A stretch of DNA of 64,000 bases. Origin: Rhodococcus sp. KRD197. GTDB lineage: Bacteria > Actinomycetota > Actinomycetes > Mycobacteriales > Mycobacteriaceae. The notes under the pieces were generated by a model that was not told the origin of the DNA, did no database searches, and saw only the letters and a list, made by a program, of their open reading frames with translations. Shown one piece after another: positions 17,946 through 27,601 of the stretch. The stretch covers positions 617,513 through 681,512 of the forward strand of contig NZ_JABFAO010000011.1 in the NCBI RefSeq assembly GCF_017168235.1, in the 5' to 3' direction. The translations under genes were made by a program, and so were the position numbers. The first letter of the stretch is position 1; each line of letters begins with the position of its first letter.

Positions 17946-17977
17946 GTTGGATGCATCCGGCACCGCACAAGGTTCCC
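17946..17977 (-). promoter_or_regulatory. ECF-type promoter motif, copy C (upstream of the lipoprotein gene)
   Basis: Read on the minus strand: GGGAACC (17977-17971), 16 nt, GCATCCAAC (17954-17946). Spacing equals copy B. It is 71 nt upstream of the GTG start at 17875. Confidence 0.75.
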
Positions 17978-18013
17978 GCACCGAGGGCACCAGTTCCTCT
18001 CGACCGATCCACG

Positions 18014-18034
18014 ACGGTGCCGATCGGGCACCGT
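18014..18034. repeat. Perfect inverted repeat between lipoprotein and dynamin genes
   Basis: ACGGTGCC, a GATCG centre and GGCACCGT form perfect 8-bp arms. It sits 100 nt upstream of the first dynamin gene and 37 nt from promoter motif C, and may be an operator for the divergent pair. Confidence 0.55.
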
Positions 18035-18133
18035 CCCGCGCCCGACGGTGGCCGGGGTTAGAGTCGACACCCGCGCAGATCATGCGCACGGGGGTCGACA
18101 ATCGAGGGCGAACGAAGCGGAGGGGCAGCGAAC

Positions 18134-19960
18134 GTGAGTGATGCAGCAGCGCCTCCTGCCCCGGCCACAGATCGCGCCGCGGCATTGCTCGAGACGATCA
18201 CCACCAAGATTCTGCGCCCGTTCCAGTTCGACGCGGTCGCCGACCTCGCCGCTCGCCGCGCCGCGCAGGACCTTGCCCGCACTGTCGTGGTGGTCGGAGA
18301 AGTCAAGCGCGGCAAGAGTTTCCTCGTCAATGCTCTCATCGGTGCCCGGGACGCCTCCCCCGTCGGTGTCGACGTGACCACCTCGACGACCTTGTCGTTC
18401 ACCGACACCGATGCAGGTGCACCGGGCGGGGGCGCGGAGTTGATCTATCCCGACCGCACCGAGGCGATCACCCACGCCGACCTGGAGGACTGGGTCTCCT
18501 GCGAAGGCGCACGCGTCCGCGATGCCCGAGCGGTGGAGCTGCCGACCCGTGCAGTCGTCGCCGTGCCAGGCAACCGGATGGGGACCACGACGGTCATCGA
18601 CACTCCCGGTGTCGGCGGCCTCGATCCCTCGTACGCCGCTCTCGCGGCCTACACCGCAGCGCGAGCATGCGTGGTGGTGATCGTCTGCGACGCGTCCACC
18701 CCGCTCACCGCACCGGAGATGGAGTTCATCTCCGGCGCCGGCGCTGGCGTCGAGGCGCTGATCGTGGTGGTGACCAAGACCGACAAGAACGTGCGTCGGT
18801 GGAGGCCGATCGTCGAGCAGAACACTGCCCTGCTGCGGGAACATCTGGGTCGCGAAATTCCGGTGCTCGGGGTCTCGAGCCTACGGGCCGTCGCCGCCGC
18901 CGAGATGCCACCAGGAGCTTCCCGCGACGCTGCCGAGCATCGTTCCGGGATCACGGCGCTACGCGCATTGATCGAGACGAAACTTGCTGTCGCCGGTCAG
19001 CTTCCGGCAGCCAGCGGGCTACGGACCGCGGTAGGCGGACTGAGCAGCCTCGCCGACGACCTCGCCGTTCAGATCGCAGCGATCGACGATGCTGCTCGGG
19101 TGGTCCCAGACCTGACCGCGCAGCTCGACGAACTGAAAGAGCTCAAAGATCACTCCCAGCAGTGGGAGCAGTATCTCCAACGCGATCTGACGCTGATCCG
19201 GCAGAACGCCACCGACGAACTCGACCGACGCCTGGACGGCATCCGCGAGAAGTGGACGAGCAGGATCAACAAGAACGGGATGGAGGTGCTGCGGAAGAAT
19301 CCGCAGCACTTCACCGCCGAAATGGAGAGGGACTTCCAGTCGGCGATGGCCGAGTCGATGACGGTGTTCCTCGAGCAGCTCTACACCACCATCGTGAAAC
19401 CGCGATTCGATTCCGATGTGGTGTGGGAGGAGATCTACGAGCAGGTCGTAGCCACCCTGTCCGGCCGCACGCTCGACACGCACTCCGTCGCCGGCAAACG
19501 TCATGGCCTGCTCGATCCGTCGATGCTGACCATGGGGGTGATGGGATCGTCGATGCTCGGCGGCATCGTCGGACTCTCCACTGTCGTGGGCGTCGGAGCC
19601 GTGGTGGGGATCGCGTGGGTGGGATTCAACCTGGGGTTTCGGGCCATGCGTGCCGGTAAGACGAATTTGCTTGCCTGGATGCGAGAAACGACTGCGGCGA
19701 CCAAGACAGCGACAGCCCGGACGTTCGAATCGACCATCGCCCTGGCCCGCCCGGAGATCGTGATCCGCTATCGCGAGCATCTCAAGACCTCGATCGCACA
19801 GTTGCAGACGCAGATCACGGACGCCGAAGAGAGTGCGCGGTCGGATACTGCCGTGCGGGAGAAGAAACGTGACCGCCTGGAAAACAATCTGAAGGTGGTG
19901 AAGGGCAACATCGCCCGCGCCGAAGCACTCATTGCCGAACTCACCGGAGCGGGGCGATGA
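18134..19960 (+). CDS. Dynamin-family GTPase, IniA-like
   Basis: A 608-residue bacterial dynamin-like protein. GTPase motifs are GEVKRGKS at about residues 55-62 (G1), DTPG near 156 (G3) and TKTD near 214 (G4). A long helical region follows, with a hydrophobic hairpin at about 464-502 that should insert into the membrane, and a coiled-coil C-terminus. Length and pairing match mycobacterial IniA (induced by cell-wall inhibitors). GTG 18134 has a GGAGGGG site. Its stop overlaps the next gene as ATGA. Membrane remodelling is the expected role. Confidence 0.85.
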   Translation: MSDAAAPPAPATDRAAALLETITTKILRPFQFDAVADLAARRAAQDLARTVVVVGEVKRGKSFLVNALIGARDASPVGVDVTTSTTLSFTDTDAGAPGGGAELIYPDRTEAITHADLEDWVSCEGARVRDARAVELPTRAVVAVPGNRMGTTTVIDTPGVGGLDPSYAALAAYTAARACVVVIVCDASTPLTAPEMEFISGAGAGVEALIVVVTKTDKNVRRWRPIVEQNTALLREHLGREIPVLGVSSLRAVAAAEMPPGASRDAAEHRSGITALRALIETKLAVAGQLPAASGLRTAVGGLSSLADDLAVQIAAIDDAARVVPDLTAQLDELKELKDHSQQWEQYLQRDLTLIRQNATDELDRRLDGIREKWTSRINKNGMEVLRKNPQHFTAEMERDFQSAMAESMTVFLEQLYTTIVKPRFDSDVVWEEIYEQVVATLSGRTLDTHSVAGKRHGLLDPSMLTMGVMGSSMLGGIVGLSTVVGVGAVVGIAWVGFNLGFRAMRAGKTNLLAWMRETTAATKTATARTFESTIALARPEIVIRYREHLKTSIAQLQTQITDAEESARSDTAVREKKRDRLENNLKVVKGNIARAEALIAELTGAGR

Positions 19961-21375
19961 CTGCGTCCGAAATGCCGCTCGATCCGGTCCGTGCAGGACT
20001 CGATCGCGCCCTGCATGCCCTCGCGGCACTCGGCCCGGATTTGGCCGGCCACGCCAACCGCATCGGCGCCATCCTGTGGTCGCCGCCGCGGATCGTCATC
20101 GTCGGCCGACTCAAAGCCGGAAAATCGACGTTGGTGAACGCCCTGATCGGTGCGAAGATCGCCGACACCGCCGCGCTCGAAGCCACCAGTGTCGTCTCGG
20201 TGTACCAAGAGGGTGCACCAGCCCGCATCGAGGCAGTGCTCCTCGACGGCACCCGGGCACCGGTACCCACCGAACGGGGCCGGATCCACGGCCTCGATAT
20301 CGCGCCGCACGACATCGCCTACCTGCACCGGTGGTTGCCCTCTGCCGCGATCCGCGACTACACCCTCGTCGACACCCCGGGTCTGGCGACGTTGACGGCC
20401 GAGAACGAAGCTCGAACCCGGCGGGTCCTCATCGACGGATACGACCAGACCCGCACCGCGTCCGTCGATGCCGACGCCGCAGTGTTCTTGTTCGACGGGG
20501 CTCCCCGGGCGGACGAGATCGATTTCCTCCGCCAACTCGGATTCACCCCGTTGACCACCCTGGGAGTGCTCTCGCGCGCGGACGGCTTCGGTGAAGGCGC
20601 CCTCGGAGCCCGCGATCCGCTCGCACATGCGGGTGAACACGCGACACGGTTGTCGGCCCAGCTCGCCGATACCGTGATGACCGTCGTTCCGATCGCAGGT
20701 CTGCTCGCCGAGACCTCGCACACCGGAGCTCTCACCGAAGCCGACGCCCGCGCCCTGCACGCCATGCACGGCATCGACCCGTTCGATCTGATCGACCTGC
20801 TCGACTCCGACGACGACGCGCTCGTCCCTCCGCACATGCGCGGCAGGTTGGTCGACCTGCTCGGCGAATACGGCACGATCCACGGCCGCAGCGTCGCCGC
20901 ACAGGGCGCTGCAGCGCTCAACGACTGGCTCGTCACGCATTCCGGTGTGCCGAGACTGCAGAATATCCTTGCCTCTCATCTGGGCGTGTTCGCGGCGGTC
21001 AAACGGGCCCACCGCATCCTCGGCGAACTCGACCGCCTCGCCTACAGTCGCCCCGAACGCGAGCGCATTCGCGACATCGTAGATCGCCTGCGGTCGGACC
21101 CGGCTCTACACACCGTCGTGCTGTTCGGACACCTCGAAGCGATGCTCGGCGCCGATCCGGCGTCCCCGGTCACCCACGAACTACGTCGACTCGTCGAGCA
21201 CTCCTCGCCAGCGATGAAGCTGGGTCTTTCCCCCACCGCCGGGCCCGACCACGTCCGGGCAGCCGCGCAGGACAAGCTCGCCTGGGCGCACGCCCAAGCC
21301 CTCGTCACGCTGACCGCTGCCGAAGATGCCGCGCTCGTCGCCCTGATCCACACGTACGGAAACCTGAGCCGTTGA
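19957..21375 (+). CDS. Dynamin-family GTPase, IniC-like
   Basis: A 472-residue dynamin-like GTPase with GRLKAGKST at about residues 49-57, DTPG near 138 and SRAD near 206. It is translationally coupled to the preceding IniA-like gene by a 4-nt overlap, so the two probably act as a hetero-oligomer, as proposed for IniA/IniC. Residues 330-470 are largely helical. No membrane hairpin is obvious in this partner. Confidence 0.85.
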   Translation: MTASEMPLDPVRAGLDRALHALAALGPDLAGHANRIGAILWSPPRIVIVGRLKAGKSTLVNALIGAKIADTAALEATSVVSVYQEGAPARIEAVLLDGTRAPVPTERGRIHGLDIAPHDIAYLHRWLPSAAIRDYTLVDTPGLATLTAENEARTRRVLIDGYDQTRTASVDADAAVFLFDGAPRADEIDFLRQLGFTPLTTLGVLSRADGFGEGALGARDPLAHAGEHATRLSAQLADTVMTVVPIAGLLAETSHTGALTEADARALHAMHGIDPFDLIDLLDSDDDALVPPHMRGRLVDLLGEYGTIHGRSVAAQGAAALNDWLVTHSGVPRLQNILASHLGVFAAVKRAHRILGELDRLAYSRPERERIRDIVDRLRSDPALHTVVLFGHLEAMLGADPASPVTHELRRLVEHSSPAMKLGLSPTAGPDHVRAAAQDKLAWAHAQALVTLTAAEDAALVALIHTYGNLSR

Positions 21376-21446
21376 CGATCCTCCGCGTGCTTCACGGACC
21401 GGAGGACACTCCGTCACTTTCGTCACTTCAGCCCCACTCGGACTGA

Positions 21447-21462
21447 TGTGACGTTTGTCACA
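21447..21462. promoter_or_regulatory. Perfect CRP/GlxR-type site upstream of rpfA
   Basis: TGTGA, CGTTTG, TCACA is a perfect match to the CRP consensus TGTGA-N6-TCACA. It lies about 425 nt before the rpfA ATG and about 200 nt before the riboswitch. Mycobacterial rpfA is known to be controlled by the cAMP receptor protein. Confidence 0.75.
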
Positions 21463-21640
21463 TAACAAGTGGGTAACGGATGAGCAACAGGCGGGCGTCG
21501 GTGACACTCCGGCGCCACTGCCTGCAGGTTCGTCCGTAACCGAAAACACGGTCCGATACCGACTGCGAACGCCTCCACAACACAACAGTTATCGAATGGT
21601 GACATTGGAGGCCCTGTCCATTACGGTCATCAGCGGCTGA

Positions 21641-22510
<870 letters not shown>

Positions 22511-22527
22511 AGTTCACCCAGGTACCA

Positions 22528-22557
22528 GAAAGGCCCCCGATTGCTCGGGGGCCTTTC
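22528..22557 (+). terminator. Intrinsic terminator after rpfA
   Basis: A 13-bp stem GAAAGGCCCCCGA with TTGC loop and TCGGGGGCCTTTC, followed by a short T-containing tail. Confidence 0.9.
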
Positions 22558-22577
22558 TCGTTGTCCGGGGCCAGCCG

Positions 22578-22766
22578 TCAGCGGTTGATGACGGTCACAG
22601 GGTGTGCGTAGGGCAGTTGGTCCAGCGGAAGCGGGAACTCGATCTCCTCGCCGTAGGGCGACAAACCTCCCGCCCGTGAGGACGCCAGTTCGGACACCGC
22701 ATGATCACCGCGCGCGGTTTCCGGCCAGCCTGGATCGACATAGGGCTTCTTCGACTTGTTCACCAT
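22578..22766 (-). CDS. Small conserved hypothetical protein
   Basis: A 62-residue soluble peptide (MVNKSKKPYVDPGWP start; PLPLDQLPYAHPVTVI end) of a type common next to the XPB partner gene in mycolic-acid bacteria (Rv0863-like position, from memory). ATG 22766 is 61 nt from the divergent helicase-partner start. No known domain; the Pro/Tyr-rich ends suggest a binding peptide. Confidence 0.65.
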   Translation of the reverse strand: MVNKSKKPYVDPGWPETARGDHAVSELASSRAGGLSPYGEEIEFPLPLDQLPYAHPVTVINR

Positions 22767-22827
22767 GCGCCCATTTTGACACCTGCGCTGCGTCGTACAC
22801 CAGTCCAGGTCACTAATCTGATGTGCG

Positions 22828-25095
22828 ATGACCGAAACAGCAGCGCCACCGGACCTCGCCACGTGGCTTACGTCCCGTACCGACACAGAACTCGTGGGCC
22901 TGCTCACGCTGCGACCGGACCTGACCGTCCCGCCTCCCTCGACCATCGAGGTACTGGCCGGCCGAGCCGAACAACGCGCGTCCATCCTCCGCAGTGCCGA
23001 CTCCCTCGACACGCTTGCCCTGACCATTCTCGAGCTGCTCTCGATCGAGGGCGCACACGAGATTCCGGTGACACGTGCGCAGCTCGACTCGGGCGTATCG
23101 GGCCGCGCGAGCGTCAAGGCCGTGGACGCGGCACTGACCGCGCTCCGCGACCGCGCGCTCGTCTGGGGCCAGCGCACGCTTCGGATGACCCCGGCAGCCC
23201 GCGACGCCGTCCCGTGGCGTATCGGCCGCATCCTCGACTCCGCCGACCAGCTGGCACCGGACGCCGTCACAGCGGCGCTCGCGACCCTCGACGACAAGGA
23301 ACGCGGACTACTGGACACCCTCGCCCGGTCGTCACCGGTGGGTCGAACCAGAGACGCAGCACCGGGAACCTCGGCGGACAAGCCCGTCCAGAAGCTGCTG
23401 CACGCAGGATTGCTGACCTGGCTCGACGAGCAAACCGTCGAACTTCCCCATCAGGTGGGGCAGGCTCTGCGCGGGGAACCGATGTCGGATCCGACCTCCC
23501 TGAAGGCACCCAAACCGCAGACGAGCAAGCACCCGCTGTCCGATGTCAACGCAGCCGCGGCCGGCGAGACACTGGAACTGGTTCGGCACTGTGCGGCCGT
23601 CATCGACTCCCTGTCGGTTGCGCCCGCGCCCGCTCTCAAAGCCGGTGGACTCGGGATCCGAGAACTCAAGCGCATCACCAAGGTGACCGGGCTCGACGAG
23701 AAGCAGGTCGGTCTGCTCGTCGAACTGCTGGCAGCGGCATCGTTGATCTCGAGTGGAACGCCGGATCCTCTCCCGTCGAACGACTCGGGTGAGGACTACT
23801 GGGCACCGACCTCCGCGGTCGAAGGGTGGATCGTGGCCACCCCCTCGGCCCGCTGGCACGCGATCGCGTCGAGCTGGCTCGACCTGCAGCGCGCGCCTTG
23901 GCTCATCGGCATGCGTGACCCCAACGACAAGCCCGTCGCTGCCCTGTCCGAGGAGGTTCGATCGCCGGCCGCACCGCGCGACCGGCGCGCGATCCTCGAC
24001 TACCTCGCCGGGCTGGGACCGGGAACCGCGACGACGCCGACAGAGGTCTCCCGAGGTCTCGCATGGCAGAGGCCACGCGCGGCCGCTCGGTTCTCGCCGC
24101 GCCCCGTTCAGCGAATGCTCGACGAGGCGACCACGCTCGGAATCGTGGCCCGCGGGGCACTGTCGAGCCCCGGCCGCGCGCTGTTGCACGGCGGGGATGC
24201 CGAGGCCGCAATGCGCCAGGCACTGCCCACCCCCGTCGACCACATCCTGTTGCAGGCCGATCTGACGCTCGTGGCGCCCGGTCCTCTCGAACCCGATCTG
24301 CACGATCGGATTCAACTCGTTGCCGACGTCGAATCGGCGGGAGCAGCGACGATGTACCGCATCACCGAGCACAGCCTCCGCCGCGCGCTCGACGTCGGGA
24401 TGAGCGCCGCCGAACTGCACTCGCTGTTCTCGGTGCATTCACGTACGCCAGTGCCGCAGGGACTCAGCTATCTCATCGACGACGTCGCACGGCGACACGG
24501 ACGGCTCCGAGCGGGGGTCGCCTCCTCGTTCGTGCGCTGCGAGGACCCGGCCCTGCTCGCCGAGGTGCTCACCTCGGCCGCAGCCGAGCAGCTGGGACTG
24601 CGTGCGCTCGCGCCGACCGTCGCCATCTCGCAGGCCTCGCTGGTGGAGGTCATGAACGTGCTCGGTACCGCGGGATTCGCCCCGGCCGGCGAGGACGCCA
24701 ACGGCGCCATCGTCGATTTGCGTAGCCGCGGCGCCCGCGTCCCGCTCCGGCGCACCCGGGCGAACTTCCGCAACCCCGCCGTCCCCACCGACGATCAGCT
24801 CGGGCGTCTGGTCACCGAACTGCGGGCCGGCGACCGCGCCTCGAAGACCAGCGGGCAGCAGGTCCGCTCGGACGGAACACGAGCGACCGGCACCGCGACG
24901 TTGGCGCTGCTGCAGACAGCTGTCAAGGTCAAGCGCAGTGTCACCATCGGGTACGTCGATGCGCAGGGCACGGCGTCGCAACGCGTCGTCGACCCCGTCG
25001 GAATAGGCGGCGGCCAGCTCGACGCCTTCGATCCCGCCACCGGCGAGATCCGCAGATTCACACTGCACCGCATCACGTCGGTGGCACTCGTCTGA
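22828..25095 (+). CDS. Helicase-associated (XPB-partner) protein
   Basis: A 755-residue protein of the Rv0862c type, conserved immediately upstream of bacterial XPB in actinobacteria. It has winged-helix-like N-terminal segments, a central region resembling the XPB/Ssl2 N-terminal domain (ILLQADLTLVAPGPLEPDL and the YRITEHSLRRALDVGMSA block) and a C-terminal WYL-like part (VKRSVTIGYVDAQGTASQRVVDPVGI). It has no Walker A motif, so it is not itself a helicase; a DNA-binding or regulatory partner of XPB is the likely role. Confidence 0.85.
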   Translation: MTETAAPPDLATWLTSRTDTELVGLLTLRPDLTVPPPSTIEVLAGRAEQRASILRSADSLDTLALTILELLSIEGAHEIPVTRAQLDSGVSGRASVKAVDAALTALRDRALVWGQRTLRMTPAARDAVPWRIGRILDSADQLAPDAVTAALATLDDKERGLLDTLARSSPVGRTRDAAPGTSADKPVQKLLHAGLLTWLDEQTVELPHQVGQALRGEPMSDPTSLKAPKPQTSKHPLSDVNAAAAGETLELVRHCAAVIDSLSVAPAPALKAGGLGIRELKRITKVTGLDEKQVGLLVELLAAASLISSGTPDPLPSNDSGEDYWAPTSAVEGWIVATPSARWHAIASSWLDLQRAPWLIGMRDPNDKPVAALSEEVRSPAAPRDRRAILDYLAGLGPGTATTPTEVSRGLAWQRPRAAARFSPRPVQRMLDEATTLGIVARGALSSPGRALLHGGDAEAAMRQALPTPVDHILLQADLTLVAPGPLEPDLHDRIQLVADVESAGAATMYRITEHSLRRALDVGMSAAELHSLFSVHSRTPVPQGLSYLIDDVARRHGRLRAGVASSFVRCEDPALLAEVLTSAAAEQLGLRALAPTVAISQASLVEVMNVLGTAGFAPAGEDANGAIVDLRSRGARVPLRRTRANFRNPAVPTDDQLGRLVTELRAGDRASKTSGQQVRSDGTRATGTATLALLQTAVKVKRSVTIGYVDAQGTASQRVVDPVGIGGGQLDAFDPATGEIRRFTLHRITSVALV

Positions 25096-25168
25096 CGCGG
25101 CTCCGCCGCATGTGCGTGGAAGTACATAGCGGGTCCCGTATTTCCACGCACATGCGCCGGAGGCGCCA
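25093..25168. repeat. Intergenic hairpin element, copy 1
   Basis: Directly after the stop codon, GCATGTGCGTGGAA (25108-25121) pairs with TTCCACGCACATGC (25142-25155), a 14-bp stem with a 20-nt loop, flanked by a partly complementary GGCTCCGCC/GCCGGAGGCGCC outer part. It resembles the element after the oxidoreductase gene at 37922 and may act as terminator. Confidence 0.7.
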
Positions 25169-25231
25169 GGTGTGGACAATGGAGAAGTTGCGCACTTTCG
25201 TCCGTGACGGGAAGTTCTGTAGGAGGAACCA

Positions 25232-26887
25232 GTGACCGACGGACCGTTGATCGTCCAGTCCGACAAGACGCTGTTGCTCGAGATCGATCACCCCCTGGCC
25301 GGTGAAGCGCGTGGTGCTATCGCCCCGTTCGCGGAGCTCGAACGAGCACCAGAGCACGTCCACACGTACCGGATCACGCCGCTGGCGCTGTGGAACGCTC
25401 GAGCTGCCGGACATGACGCGGAACAGGTCGTCGACGCGCTGGTGAACTACTCGCGATATGCGGTACCGCAGCCGTTGTTGGTGGACATCGTCGACACCAT
25501 GGCCCGCTACGGCAGGCTTCAGTTGGTGAAGAGTCCGATCCACGGCCTCGCCCTCATCAGCCTCGATCGAGCAGTGCTCACCGAGGTCATGCGGCACAAG
25601 AAGATCGCACCCATGCTCGGCGCGATGGTCGACGAGGACACAGTCATCGTGCATGCGAGCGAGCGCGGGCACCTCAAGCAGATGCTGCTCAAGATCGGCT
25701 GGCCCGCCGAGGACCTCGCCGGCTACGTCGACGGCGAAGCACACCCGATCGAGCTGGACACCGAAGGCGGCAACTGGCACCTCCGCGACTACCAGGAGAT
25801 GGCGGCCGATTCTTTCTGGGCCGGCGGCTCCGGCGTCGTGGTGCTTCCCTGCGGCGCGGGCAAGACGATGGTCGGCGCCGCTGCCATGGCCAAGGCCAAG
25901 GCAACGACCCTCATCCTGGTCACCAACACCGTCGCCGGTCGGCAATGGAAGCGCGAGCTGATCGCGCGGACCTCGCTCACGGAGGAGGAGATCGGCGAGT
26001 ATTCGGGCGAACGCAAAGAGATCCGACCTGTGACAATCGCCACGTACCAGGTGATCACGCGTCGGACCAAGGGCGAATACAAGCACCTCGAACTCTTCGA
26101 CTCGCGCGACTGGGGCCTGGTGATCTACGACGAGGTCCACCTGCTGCCCGCTCCGGTGTTCCGGATGACGGCAGATCTGCAGTCACGCCGCAGGCTCGGG
26201 CTCACCGCCACGCTGGTGCGCGAGGACGGCCGGGAGGGGGACGTCTTCTCTCTCATCGGACCCAAGCGCTACGACGCACCGTGGAAGGACATCGAGGCGC
26301 AGGGTTGGATCGCGCCCGCCGAGTGCATCGAGGTTCGGGTCACTCTCACCGATGCCGAACGGATGGCGTACGCCATCTCCGAACCCGAGGAGCGCTACAA
26401 GCTCTGCTCGACGGCGCACACCAAGGTCGCCGTCGTGAAGTCCATCCTCGACAAGCACGTAGGCGCACCGACCTTGGTCATCGGTGCGTACCTCGATCAA
26501 TTGAACGAGCTCGGTGAAGCCTTGAACGCCCCCGTCATCCAGGGGTCCACCAAGAACAAGGAGCGCGAGGTGCTGTTCGACGCGTTCCGCCGAGGCGAGA
26601 TTGCGACGCTGGTGGTGAGCAAGGTCGCCAACTTCTCCATCGACCTTCCCGAGGCGTCGGTGGCGGTGCAGGTGTCGGGGACCTTCGGCTCTCGCCAGGA
26701 GGAAGCGCAGCGGCTGGGACGGCTGCTGCGTCCGAAGCAGGACGGCGGGCAAGCGCACTTCTATTCCGTCGTCTCACGGGACACCCTCGACGCCGAATAC
26801 GCCGCGCACCGCCAGCGTTTCCTCGCCGAGCAGGGGTACGCCTACCGGATCACCGATGCAGACGACCTGCTCGGTCCCGCAATCTGA
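25232..26887 (+). CDS. DNA repair helicase XPB
   Basis: A 551-residue superfamily-2 helicase of the XPB/Ssl2 family (Rv0861c-like), a 3'-5' DNA translocase. It has an N-terminal damage-recognition-like region, Walker A PCGAGKT near residue 207, motif II DEVH near 300, LGLTATLVREDG (motif III) and motif VI QRLGRLLRPK near 490, plus the RED-like motif region. It follows the helicase-associated gene and starts with GTG after an AGGAGG site. The pair is probably one repair or transcription-coupled unit. Confidence 0.95.
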   Translation: MTDGPLIVQSDKTLLLEIDHPLAGEARGAIAPFAELERAPEHVHTYRITPLALWNARAAGHDAEQVVDALVNYSRYAVPQPLLVDIVDTMARYGRLQLVKSPIHGLALISLDRAVLTEVMRHKKIAPMLGAMVDEDTVIVHASERGHLKQMLLKIGWPAEDLAGYVDGEAHPIELDTEGGNWHLRDYQEMAADSFWAGGSGVVVLPCGAGKTMVGAAAMAKAKATTLILVTNTVAGRQWKRELIARTSLTEEEIGEYSGERKEIRPVTIATYQVITRRTKGEYKHLELFDSRDWGLVIYDEVHLLPAPVFRMTADLQSRRRLGLTATLVREDGREGDVFSLIGPKRYDAPWKDIEAQGWIAPAECIEVRVTLTDAERMAYAISEPEERYKLCSTAHTKVAVVKSILDKHVGAPTLVIGAYLDQLNELGEALNAPVIQGSTKNKEREVLFDAFRRGEIATLVVSKVANFSIDLPEASVAVQVSGTFGSRQEEAQRLGRLLRPKQDGGQAHFYSVVSRDTLDAEYAAHRQRFLAEQGYAYRITDADDLLGPAI

Positions 26888-26931
26888 GCGCGGCAGGCCG
26901 TGCTCGGGCCGCTCGTGCTAGTAATGGGCTT

Positions 26932-27600
26932 GTGCGCCGATTCCAGTTTCCTGTCGATGTAGCCCACGCCAAGTCCGTGAACGAGACGATCGCCGAGGTG
27001 CGGCGGCTCCGCGTTTCGGCGATCGTGACCGCCGTGATTCTGGCGGCAGCGGGTGTGTGGCTGCTCTGGTTGGCCCATACGTGGTCGCTCGTTCTGGGTG
27101 CGCTTCTCCTCGTCGCGGCCGCGGCTTCGCTGTGGGTGACGGTGTGGGCGCCGCGCAAGGTCGGGACGGTCGAGCAGTTGTACGCGGACGGCCCCCTGGT
27201 TCCCGCGATCATCGCCGAGACGAAGGCCCGGGGCGTGACGCTGCTGGCCTTGGTCGACATCGCGAAGCCCGACGCTGGGTCCCGTCACTACGCGCTCGTG
27301 ACGCGCAGTGTTCGTGCACTGCCGGGCCACGAGTTGGTCGAGGGCGAGTTGGTTCCCTCGGTATCGGTGCTCGCCGACCGCACTCGCAACCATGCGGGCG
27401 AGACCTGGCAGATGGTCTCCCCCATGCCGATCGCGTGGGGCACAGCCGACACCACGGTGATAGAGCGCGCCACCGAAGCGATCACCGAAGCCGAGTGGGC
27501 GCTGCTCGTAGCCAACATCGGGATGTCCGAGAAGGTGCGCGGCACAGAGAATCAGCAACTTCTGGTCGACCCGCAGGACATTCCCGAGGATCTGCGGTAG
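26932..27600 (+). CDS. DUF3239-like membrane protein
   Basis: A 222-residue protein with two membrane helices (about residues 28-45 and 50-68) and a cytosolic C-terminal domain of about 145 residues (APRKVGTVEQLYADGPLVPAII). It resembles DUF3239 proteins of corynebacteria and relatives; I am moderately sure. GTG 26932 (RRFQFPVDVAHAKS) is the start. It converges on the F420 oxidoreductase gene, one base apart. Confidence 0.7.
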   Translation: MRRFQFPVDVAHAKSVNETIAEVRRLRVSAIVTAVILAAAGVWLLWLAHTWSLVLGALLLVAAAASLWVTVWAPRKVGTVEQLYADGPLVPAIIAETKARGVTLLALVDIAKPDAGSRHYALVTRSVRALPGHELVEGELVPSVSVLADRTRNHAGETWQMVSPMPIAWGTADTTVIERATEAITEAEWALLVANIGMSEKVRGTENQQLLVDPQDIPEDLR

Positions 27601-27601
27601 C

